Assembly (NCBI GenBank): GCA_043751715.1
Contig: JAYUZO010000195.1
Coordinates: forward strand, 1 to 10,213
Length of the DNA: 10,213 nt
Reading direction: 5' to 3'
Origin: JAAFHS01 sp043751715
GTDB taxonomy: Bacteria; Pseudomonadota; Alphaproteobacteria; Rhodobacterales; Rhodobacteraceae
Positions 4,449-10,213 of the stretch are shown piece after piece. The notes under the pieces were generated by a model. That model had not been told where the DNA came from. It ran no database searches and worked only from the letters and a program-made list of their open reading frames with translations. Position 1 is the stretch's first letter, and each line of letters opens with the position of its first letter. The position numbers and the translations under genes are program-made.

Positions 4449-6023
4449 TTGCCCAAGGATACCCAATTGTCTTTGGCCGGTGCACCCATTTTGGCTTTCG
4501 CGCAATCATCCGTCGTATCATTGGGGGCGCTGACCCTTGATCTGGCACGCGGGCGGCTGACCGGGCCGCAGGGCGATATTGCCCTGCGCGCCAAATCCTT
4601 TGGCCTGCTGGCGCATCTGGCGCGCAACCGGGGCCGCGTGATTGCCAAGGATGAACTGATCGCCGCCGTCTGGCCCGATGTCACCGTCAGCGACGAATCC
4701 CTGACCCAATGCGTACACGATCTGCGCCGCGCGCTGGGGGCCGATGGCCCGCAGCTTTTGCGCACCGTGCCACGGCGCGGCTATATGCTGGTGGCCCAGG
4801 GGCCACTGGCGGTGTCAACACCGGTGCCCGGCAGCATTGCCGTGCTGCCCTTTGCGCTGCAGGGGCCCGATGCCCCGCGCGATCAGGTGCTGTTTGACGG
4901 GCTGGCGCATGATGTGACCGGCCGCCTTGCCCGGCTGCGCGCCTTTCACGTCATCGGCCGGGGCAGCGCCTTTGCCTTGCGCCACATGGCCGATGCACCT
5001 GTGGATCTGGGCCGCGCGCTGAACATTGCCTATGCCGTCACTGGGCGCGCCATCCGCCGTGCAGACCGGTTCCGCCTGCATGTTGATCTGTTGGATTGCC
5101 GCGATGGCCGCCTGATCTGGTCTGATGCGTTTGACATGGCTGCACCCGATGTGATGCGCGCGGCAGATCAGTTGCCAGACCCGATCGTCGCCGCCCTTGC
5201 TGATGAGATTACCTTGTCAGAACGCCACCGCGCCGCCATTGCGCCGGAAAATCTGCCACCCGATGCCTGGCGGTCATTTCACACCGGCCTTAATCTGCTG
5301 TTTCAATCCGGCGAAGATGTGCTGGACCGCGCGCTTGATCAGTTCGCCTTGGCCACCACGCTGGATGCCGGTTTTGCCCGCGCCCATGCCTTTGCATCAT
5401 TTTGCCATTTCAACTTTGCCATCCGCAGGTTCGGGCCAAACCGAACCGCCGCAACGCAGGCCGCCCATGCCGCGTCTTCCCGCGCTTTGGCACAGGATGA
5501 TGGCAGCCCCGCCGCACATTGGGCGCATGGCCGCGCGCTGTGGCTGAACCGGCATGCGCAGGCCGGGTTGCGCCAGGTGCGCCATGCCATTGCGATCTGC
5601 CCCAGCTTTCCGCATGCCCATTACATGGCAGGCTTCATCGAGGCGCATCAGGGCGATGCCGCGCAGGCCCTGCGCGACCTGAACCGCGCACAGGCGCTCA
5701 GCCCGTGTGACCCGTTCCTTGCATCATTGCAGGTGGCCAAGGCCACCGCATTTGCGCGCACAGGCGATGATACATCGGCGGTGGCCATGGCAGCGCAAGC
5801 GGCCAGTCAATGCGCGGAATTTGATCAGTTGCAATGCCATGCAGCGCTGATCCTTGCCGGGCTGGGTGAGGTGACACAGGCCCGCGCAATTCTGGCAACC
5901 GCCCCCGTGAATGAACCGGCCTTTCGCCCCGACATGCTGCATGCGACGATTTATGACATGCCGGGTGACATACGCCACGTCCTGCAAACCGGGGCGCAGG
6001 CGCTGGGCCTGCCGCAACTCTGA
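4449..6023 (+). CDS. Winged-helix transcriptional regulator with TolB-like domain and TPR-like repeats
   Basis: With the TTG start the protein has 524 residues. An OmpR/CadC-type winged helix occupies about 22-116 (SLGALTLDLARGRL, then KDELIAAVWPDVTVSDESLT, then RTVPRRGYMLVA). A TolB/adenylate-cyclase-associated-like domain follows at about 128-235 (SIAVLPFALQG, FDGLAHDVTGRLARL, VIGRGSAFALR). The C-terminal half (about 265-505) is alanine-rich helical repeats of TPR type, for example AHWAHGRALWLNRHAQAGLR and AHYMAGFIEAHQGDAAQALR. Unlike CadC there is no transmembrane segment between the DNA-binding and sensing parts, so it should act in the cytoplasm. The ligand or partner is unknown; a plausible target is its own operon. 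The frame stays open back to ATG 4332, but that start overlaps the DUF4242 gene by 77 bases and is less likely. Confidence 0.85.
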   Translation: MPKDTQLSLAGAPILAFAQSSVVSLGALTLDLARGRLTGPQGDIALRAKSFGLLAHLARNRGRVIAKDELIAAVWPDVTVSDESLTQCVHDLRRALGADGPQLLRTVPRRGYMLVAQGPLAVSTPVPGSIAVLPFALQGPDAPRDQVLFDGLAHDVTGRLARLRAFHVIGRGSAFALRHMADAPVDLGRALNIAYAVTGRAIRRADRFRLHVDLLDCRDGRLIWSDAFDMAAPDVMRAADQLPDPIVAALADEITLSERHRAAIAPENLPPDAWRSFHTGLNLLFQSGEDVLDRALDQFALATTLDAGFARAHAFASFCHFNFAIRRFGPNRTAATQAAHAASSRALAQDDGSPAAHWAHGRALWLNRHAQAGLRQVRHAIAICPSFPHAHYMAGFIEAHQGDAAQALRDLNRAQALSPCDPFLASLQVAKATAFARTGDDTSAVAMAAQAASQCAEFDQLQCHAALILAGLGEVTQARAILATAPVNEPAFRPDMLHATIYDMPGDIRHVLQTGAQALGLPQL

Positions 6024-6070
6024 CCGCCGTCAGATTTGCTAAGGACGATCACCCATGCGCCGCCCGGACC

Positions 6071-6124
6071 CCGTGGCGCGGCGGATTGTAGGGCGCCACG
6101 GTTAAAAATCTTCACAAGATTTTT
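6071..6124. terminator. Tandem inverted repeats between convergent genes, probable bidirectional terminator
   Basis: Two perfect 9-base inverted repeats lie back to back. CCGTGGCGC (6071-6079) pairs with GCGCCACGG (6093-6101) across a 13-base loop, and AAAAATCTT (6104-6112) pairs with AAGATTTTT (6116-6124) across CAC. The second hairpin has an A-tract on one side and a T-tract on the other, so it offers a U-rich 3' end on either strand. It sits where the + strand regulator (ends 6023) and the - strand rppH (ends 6218) converge. The stem next to the U-tract is AT-rich and thus weak, so termination efficiency is uncertain. Confidence 0.6.
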
Positions 6125-6217
6125 GGCAAGAATTTTATGAAAACTCTTGGGCGCTGATCCTGTGGGTGTAGCACAGTCGTTGCGGTGTCATGCGTATGTT
6201 CGCAAAGCGGAAACCCA

Positions 6218-6703
6218 TCAGGCCAGATGGACCCGAAACGCGGCAATGACGCCGGCATAAACATCGCGCTTGAACGGCACGATGGCCGCCAGCATCGCAT
6301 CGGCCGGCATCCACTGCCACCGCGCGAATTCCGCATGATCGGTGGCGATGTTGATCTGATCATCGGTGCCGGTATAGCGGTACAGGAACCACTTTTGCCG
6401 CTGGCCCTTGTATTTGCCACCCCAGACGCGGCCCAGCAATGCGGGTGGCAAATCATAGGTCACCCAGTCATCGGTTTTGGCGATGAATTCCACCAGATCC
6501 GCCGTTATACCGGTTTCTTCCCACAGTTCGCGCAACGCCGCCACACGCGGCTTTTCACCATCGTCGATCCCGCCTTGCGGCATCTGCCAGGCATCGGCGG
6601 CCGGAATACCCGGTGTTTCCACCCGCTGGCCTGCAAAAATCAGGCCAGCGGTGTTGATCAGCATCACGCCCACACAGGGCCGGTACGGCAAGTCTGCCGT
6701 CAT
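6218..6703 (-). CDS. rppH: RNA pyrophosphohydrolase (Nudix family)
   Basis: This 161-residue Nudix hydrolase is expected to remove pyrophosphate from the 5' end of mRNAs, opening them to RNase E-type decay in the cytoplasm. The Nudix box is complete at residues 44-66: G44, E50, R58-E59, E62-E63 and G65. YRPCVGVMLIN at 7-17, WQMPQGGID at 39-47, and the C-terminal KWFLYRY and EFARWQW are typical of RppH proteins. It is similar in length to other alphaproteobacterial RppH and a little shorter than the E. coli protein (176 residues). Its ATG (6701-6703) overlaps the ctpA stop in ATGA and has no Shine-Dalgarno sequence before it, so translation is likely coupled to ctpA. It is the last gene of the - strand operon. 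A diadenosine-polyphosphate hydrolase role, as in IalA/InvA-type homologues, is the main alternative. Confidence 0.93.
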   Translation of the reverse strand: MTADLPYRPCVGVMLINTAGLIFAGQRVETPGIPAADAWQMPQGGIDDGEKPRVAALRELWEETGITADLVEFIAKTDDWVTYDLPPALLGRVWGGKYKGQRQKWFLYRYTGTDDQINIATDHAEFARWQWMPADAMLAAIVPFKRDVYAGVIAAFRVHLA

Positions 6704-8067
6704 GGGGCGGGCGTATCCGCGATATGATCGGGTGAAATCGCGTTCAGGCCGGTGATGATATCCACGGCATAGGCCAGCTGGTAATCTTCATCCCGCAGCT
6801 TGGCGGTTTCTTCGGCCTTGGCGCGTTCTTCCTCCAGCAGGCGGCGTTCGTCATCTGTCATCGAATCGTTCGACAGGATGCCGCGCAGATCAGCCTCGGT
6901 GCGGGTGTTTGCCGTCTCTTCTGCCGCTGCGGCCTCGGTTCCGTCCACCGCCGGGTCAACCCGCGGCTGGTTCACCACAATGTCCGGTGCCACGCCCAGC
7001 GCCTGAATGGACCGGCCCGAGGGCGTGTAATAGCGTGCCGTTGTCAGCCGCATCGCCCCATCGCCGCGCAGCGGGATCAGCGTCTGCACCGACCCTTTGC
7101 CAAAGCTTTTGGTCCCCACCACAATCGCGCGCCGGTGGTCCTGCAACGCCCCTGCCACAATTTCCGACGCCGACGCCGACCCGCCGTTGATCAGCACCAC
7201 AATCGGTTTGCCCATCGCCAGATCGCCCGTTTCGGCATTGTAACGTTCGCCATCCGATGCATCACGCCCGCGCGTTGATACGATTTCGCCCTGATCCAGA
7301 AACGCATCCGATACCATGATCGCCTGATTCAGCAGGCCCCCCGGATTGTTGCGCAAATCCACCACAAAGCCTGTGACATTGTCCATGCCACCCAGTTCTT
7401 CCACCGATTTGGCCAGCTCTTCCTGCAGCCCGCTCATCGTCTGATCATTGAACGTGGTGATCCGCAGCACCGCCACATTGCCCACCACCCGGCTGCGCAC
7501 CGCCACCAGTTTGATCGTGTCACGGATGATCGAAATATCGAACGGGTCCTGAACCCCTTCACGCACCACCGTGATCACAATTTCAGATCCGACCTCGCCG
7601 CGCATCATGTCAACCGCCTGATCAAGCGTCAGGCCCAGCGTGCTTTCACCGTCAACCTGCGTGATGAAATCGCCCGCCTCAACCCCCGCCGCATCCGCAG
7701 GCGTGCCGTCCATCGGTGACACCACCTTGACGTAGCCTTCTTCCTGCGACACCTCGATGCCCAGGCCCCCGAATTCACCGCGCGTCTGCACCTGCATATC
7801 GGCAAAATCATCCGCCGACAGATAGCTTGAATGCGGATCAAGCGATGTCAGCATGCCATTGATCGCCGCCTCGATCAGCGCCTCGCTATCGGTTTCCTCC
7901 ACGTACTGGCCACGGATGCGTTCAAAGATATCACCAAACAGATCAAGCTGTTCATAGACCGTCGTTTCCGGCACCGCCTCTTGCGCCAGCAACGGGCCTG
8001 CAACCTGTGTGGTGAACAGGGCTGCAGCAATGGCCCCGCTGCTTGCGGCCAGTAGAAACTTTTTCAT
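6700..8067 (-). CDS. ctpA: Carboxy-terminal processing protease CtpA (S41 family, PDZ)
   Basis: This 455-residue periplasmic serine protease starts with a signal peptide (MKKFLLAASSGAIAAALFTT, cleavage near residues 28-30). After an N-terminal helical region (YEQLDLFGDIFERI) comes a PDZ domain (about 97-170, with GLGIEV and GTPADAAGVEAGD). The S41 core follows at about 190-365, with VVDLRNNPGG (235-244), the likely nucleophile S299 in GGSASASE, general base K324 in FGKGSVQ, and Q328. The Ser-Lys spacing of 25 matches CtpB/Prc. The charged C-terminal tail (about 370-440) is rich in E, A and R. Such proteases trim or degrade periplasmic proteins, including cell-wall hydrolases in some bacteria. 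Start ATG 8065-8067 is preceded on its strand by GGAAAAGGA (8078-8086). It lies 19 bases after the envC-like gene and overlaps rppH by four bases. Confidence 0.95.
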   Translation of the reverse strand: MKKFLLAASSGAIAAALFTTQVAGPLLAQEAVPETTVYEQLDLFGDIFERIRGQYVEETDSEALIEAAINGMLTSLDPHSSYLSADDFADMQVQTRGEFGGLGIEVSQEEGYVKVVSPMDGTPADAAGVEAGDFITQVDGESTLGLTLDQAVDMMRGEVGSEIVITVVREGVQDPFDISIIRDTIKLVAVRSRVVGNVAVLRITTFNDQTMSGLQEELAKSVEELGGMDNVTGFVVDLRNNPGGLLNQAIMVSDAFLDQGEIVSTRGRDASDGERYNAETGDLAMGKPIVVLINGGSASASEIVAGALQDHRRAIVVGTKSFGKGSVQTLIPLRGDGAMRLTTARYYTPSGRSIQALGVAPDIVVNQPRVDPAVDGTEAAAAEETANTRTEADLRGILSNDSMTDDERRLLEEERAKAEETAKLRDEDYQLAYAVDIITGLNAISPDHIADTPAP

Positions 8068-8086
8068 TGCACGTCAGTCCTTTTCC

Positions 8087-9193
8087 CTATGGCCCGGCAA
8101 GGGCAAACCAGTCCGCCGGATCAACCGGCGCCGAGCCTTGTCTCAGCTCGATATAAAGCGTTTCCGTCTCGCGTGCGCCACTGCCATTTTCGGCACCGGC
8201 AAGAATTCCGTCTGATGTCGCAGTCCCACCCATCACACCCAGGGGCGCACCGGCCGCCACAACCTCGCCCACTTCCCCATACACCGAAGCCATCCCCGCC
8301 AGTATCACAAGATAGCCCCCGCCCGGTTCAAGAACCATCACATTTCCGTAGTCCAGCAGCGGGCCCAGATACCGGATCGTCGCCGCATGCGGTGCCGTGA
8401 CCAGTGCCTGCGCGCGCGTGGCCAGTGTGATGCCGGGGCGGCGCACACCTGCCGCGTCCGCCTCATCCGCCCGGCGGATCACAATGCCATAGGCCGGCAG
8501 CGGCAGCACACCCTGACTATCGGCAAAGGTCTGGCCGGGGTTTTCCGACAGCGTCAGTCCGCCCGCAAACGCCTCCAGCGTATCGGCGCTGTTGAGCAGG
8601 CCGCGCAGCACCTCGGGGTCTTCGGTAAACCGGCGCGGCAGATCGGTGCGGTCTGATATCGCCTGGCTTAGCGCCGTGCGCGCCGCTTGCGCCGCGGCCA
8701 GCCCGGTTTTCAACGTATCGCCCGCCGATACCTGCAGGCTGCGCAGATCGCGCAGTTCGGTCAGCTGTGCGCGCAGCGCATCCGCCTCGGCCTGCAAGGC
8801 CGGTGTCACCTCGGTCAGCAGCAGGCCCGATTGCACCGTGCCAATCGGGCCTGACGGGTGCAGCAGCAACAATGGCCCCGGTTCGGATTCCAGCTGCGAC
8901 AGCACGCCCAGCAACTGCGCCACCTGTTCGGATTTTGCATCAAACTGCAGCTGCAACGCCGCCTCACGGATCGCCGCCTGCCGCAACGCCTCACGCAGGG
9001 CTGCAAGCCCCGCCTCATAGGCGCGGATCGTCTGGGTCAGGGCTGCCACCCTGTCGCGCGCACCCGTTGCCGCCTCAAGCGCCTGCACGGCCTGCGCCAG
9101 ATTTGCACTGGCGGTGGCCGCCTCGGCTGCCACATCTTCCGCCTGCACCGGCGCTGTCAGCATCAGGCAAATGGCAATCGCGCGCAGGATCAT
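8087..9193 (-). CDS. envC: EnvC-like murein hydrolase activator (coiled coil plus degenerate LytM/M23 domain)
   Basis: This 368-residue exported protein has a signal peptide (MILRAIAICLMLTAPVQA, cut after A18), long alanine/glutamine/leucine-rich coiled-coil stretches (about 20-105 and 130-182), and a C-terminal LytM/M23 fold (about 240-365; GNVMVLEPGGGY, GEVGEVVAAGAPLG, TLYIELRQGSAPVDP). The zinc ligands of active M23 peptidases are replaced: the GID aspartate by T256, the histidine of the YAH motif by G300, and those of the HLHFE motif by T345 and Y347. This is the EnvC pattern, in which the domain no longer cuts but activates an amidase (AmiA/B type) to split septal peptidoglycan. E. coli EnvC is somewhat longer (419). 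The ATG overlaps the gpmI stop in ATGA and has no clear ribosome binding site, implying translational coupling. Annotation as a generic M23 peptidase would be misleading. Confidence 0.88.
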   Translation of the reverse strand: MILRAIAICLMLTAPVQAEDVAAEAATASANLAQAVQALEAATGARDRVAALTQTIRAYEAGLAALREALRQAAIREAALQLQFDAKSEQVAQLLGVLSQLESEPGPLLLLHPSGPIGTVQSGLLLTEVTPALQAEADALRAQLTELRDLRSLQVSAGDTLKTGLAAAQAARTALSQAISDRTDLPRRFTEDPEVLRGLLNSADTLEAFAGGLTLSENPGQTFADSQGVLPLPAYGIVIRRADEADAAGVRRPGITLATRAQALVTAPHAATIRYLGPLLDYGNVMVLEPGGGYLVILAGMASVYGEVGEVVAAGAPLGVMGGTATSDGILAGAENGSGARETETLYIELRQGSAPVDPADWFALAGP

Positions 9194-10213
9194 TGGATCA
9201 GACTTTGCCCCGTCATTTCAGCGGGTTGCGGCAGACCCAGCAGCGCCAGCAGCGTGGGTGCCAGATCGGCCAGCCGCCCGTTGCGCAACGCAGCCCCCTT
9301 TGGCCCCCCCACCAGAATGACCGGCACAGGGTTTGTCGTATGCGCCGTATGCGGCCCGCCTGTCACCGGGTCTACCATCAGTTCGCAATTGCCATGATCC
9401 GCCGTCACGATCATCGCCCCACCCGCCGTTTCCAACGCCGCCAGGGCCTGCCCCAGCCCTGCATCCACCGCCTCACATGCGGCAATCGCTGCGGGCAGAA
9501 TGCCGGTGTGGCCCACCATATCGGGGTTGGCAAAGTTGACCACGATCAGGTCATGCCCGCCCAGAATTGCCCCGACAAGCGCCTGTGTCACCGCCGCCGC
9601 CGACATGTCCGGTTGCAGATCATAGGTCGCCACCTTGGGCGACGGCGCCATAAAGCGCGTCTCGCCCACAAAAGGCACCTCACGCCCACCGTTCAGAAAG
9701 AATGTCACATGCGGGTATTTTTCCGTCTCTGCGACCCGAAACTGCGTCTTGCCCTGCGCCGCCACCCATTCGCCCAGCGTGTTGACGATGTTGCGCTTGG
9801 GGAACGCCGTTTCCATATAGGCCGCATGCGCCGATGAATATTCCACCATGCCCAGCCGCGCAGCAAGGGTCGGCCTGCGCCCGGTCGCAAAGGCGGTAAA
9901 GGCCGGGTCACACAACGCCGACAGAATTTCGCGCGCGCGGTCGCCCCGAAAGTTCAGGCAGAACAAACCATCCCCATCCGACATGCCACTGAAACCTGCC
10001 ACCACGGCCGGGGCAATGAATTCATCCGTCTCACCGCGCGCATAGGCGGTCGAAATCGCACTGGCTGCATCCGGGGCATTGTCGCCCACGCCGTAAACCA
10101 TGGCCGCAAACGCTCGGCTGACACGGTCCCAGCGGTTATCGCGGTCCAGTGCATGATAGCGCCCGATGACCGTGGCAATCGCAGCCCCCGGCGGAAGTGC
10201 GGCTTGCAGCTGC
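9190..10213 (-). CDS. gpmI: 2,3-bisphosphoglycerate-independent phosphoglycerate mutase, C-terminal two thirds (5' partial)
   Basis: The reading frame runs off the window end at 10213, leaving 340 codons and the stop; about 170 N-terminal residues, including the catalytic-serine region, are outside. The upstream part reads ATVIGRYHALDRDNRWDRV, a GpmI hallmark, so the ATG at 10101 is internal and not the start. Other marks are NFRGDRAREI (substrate-binding arginines), VVNFANPDMVGHTG and MIVTADHGNCE (Mn2+-binding Asp and His). The enzyme interconverts 3- and 2-phosphoglycerate in glycolysis and gluconeogenesis in the cytoplasm. Its TGA overlaps the envC-like start in ATGA, so it is the most upstream visible member of the gpmI-envC-ctpA-rppH operon. 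The promoter must lie beyond the window. Confidence 0.95.
   Translation of the reverse strand, partial: QLQAALPPGAAIATVIGRYHALDRDNRWDRVSRAFAAMVYGVGDNAPDAASAISTAYARGETDEFIAPAVVAGFSGMSDGDGLFCLNFRGDRAREILSALCDPAFTAFATGRRPTLAARLGMVEYSSAHAAYMETAFPKRNIVNTLGEWVAAQGKTQFRVAETEKYPHVTFFLNGGREVPFVGETRFMAPSPKVATYDLQPDMSAAAVTQALVGAILGGHDLIVVNFANPDMVGHTGILPAAIAACEAVDAGLGQALAALETAGGAMIVTADHGNCELMVDPVTGGPHTAHTTNPVPVILVGGPKGAALRNGRLADLAPTLLALLGLPQPAEMTGQSLIQ

Noticed and set aside
3657..4575. Shared ACCGGGCCGCAGGG in the VWA gene (near 3659) and the regulator gene (near 4560)
   Set aside because: A 14-base GC-rich match within two coding regions, made of common codons; no flanking similarity suggests a repeat or mobile element.
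6185..6727. A 180-codon + strand open frame across rppH
   Set aside because: It is antisense to rppH, whose Nudix box is complete; the + strand product resembles no family I know.
8087..9193. Reading the envC-like protein as an active zinc metallopeptidase of family M23
   Set aside because: The positions expected to hold zinc ligands carry T256, G300, T345 and Y347, so catalysis is unlikely.
8767..9837. A 356-codon + strand open frame across the envC-like gene and gpmI
   Set aside because: It spans two firmly identified - strand genes and is full of P, R, H and A residues, typical of shadow frames in GC-rich DNA.

Overview
The window looks like a chromosomal segment of a GC-rich alphaproteobacterium, most likely of the Rhodobacterales/Roseobacter type. 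The main evidence is the tightly packed order gpmI - envC-like - ctpA - rppH, the DUF1194 protein, and a glutathione-dependent formaldehyde dehydrogenase tail. This assignment rests on recognised protein families, not on any database search. There are two blocks of genes. Positions 1-6023 read on the + strand, 6218-10213 read on the - strand, and they converge on a region with two inverted repeats at 6071-6124.

Left block: the last 20 codons of a class III alcohol dehydrogenase are followed by a two-gene type II toxin-antitoxin module (Phd/YefM antitoxin at 163-402, PIN-domain VapC/FitB-like toxin at 399-806). A palindromic, probable operator lies just upstream of the module. Next come a NYN-domain protein with a C-terminal OST-HTH/LOTUS-like region (873-1634) and, 30 bases further on, an orphan thiamine-diphosphate enzyme of the acetolactate synthase / benzoylformate decarboxylase superfamily (1665-3203). 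Two PIN-like nuclease folds are therefore neighbours here.

Middle block: three co-directional, closely spaced genes look like one transcription unit. They are a secreted von Willebrand A-type (DUF1194) protein with an intact MIDAS motif (3380-4102), a small DUF4242 protein (4127-4408), and a cytoplasmic regulator combining an OmpR-type winged helix, a TolB-like domain and TPR-like repeats (best start TTG at 4449, ending 6023). What this trio does is not known to me.

Right block, - strand: gpmI (5' end outside the window), an EnvC-like murein hydrolase activator, the S41 protease CtpA and the Nudix hydrolase RppH. Two junctions overlap by four bases (ATGA) and the third gap is 19 bases, so this is almost certainly one operon combining glycolysis, cell-wall splitting, periplasmic proteolysis and mRNA 5'-end turnover.

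I see no rRNA, tRNA, CRISPR array, insertion sequence or prophage gene, and no gene-free stretch longer than 300 bases. No clearly new multi-gene system stands out. The parts most worth a second look are the nuclease neighbourhood at 128-1634, the six-codon leader ORF before the ThDP enzyme, and the VWA/DUF4242/regulator unit.
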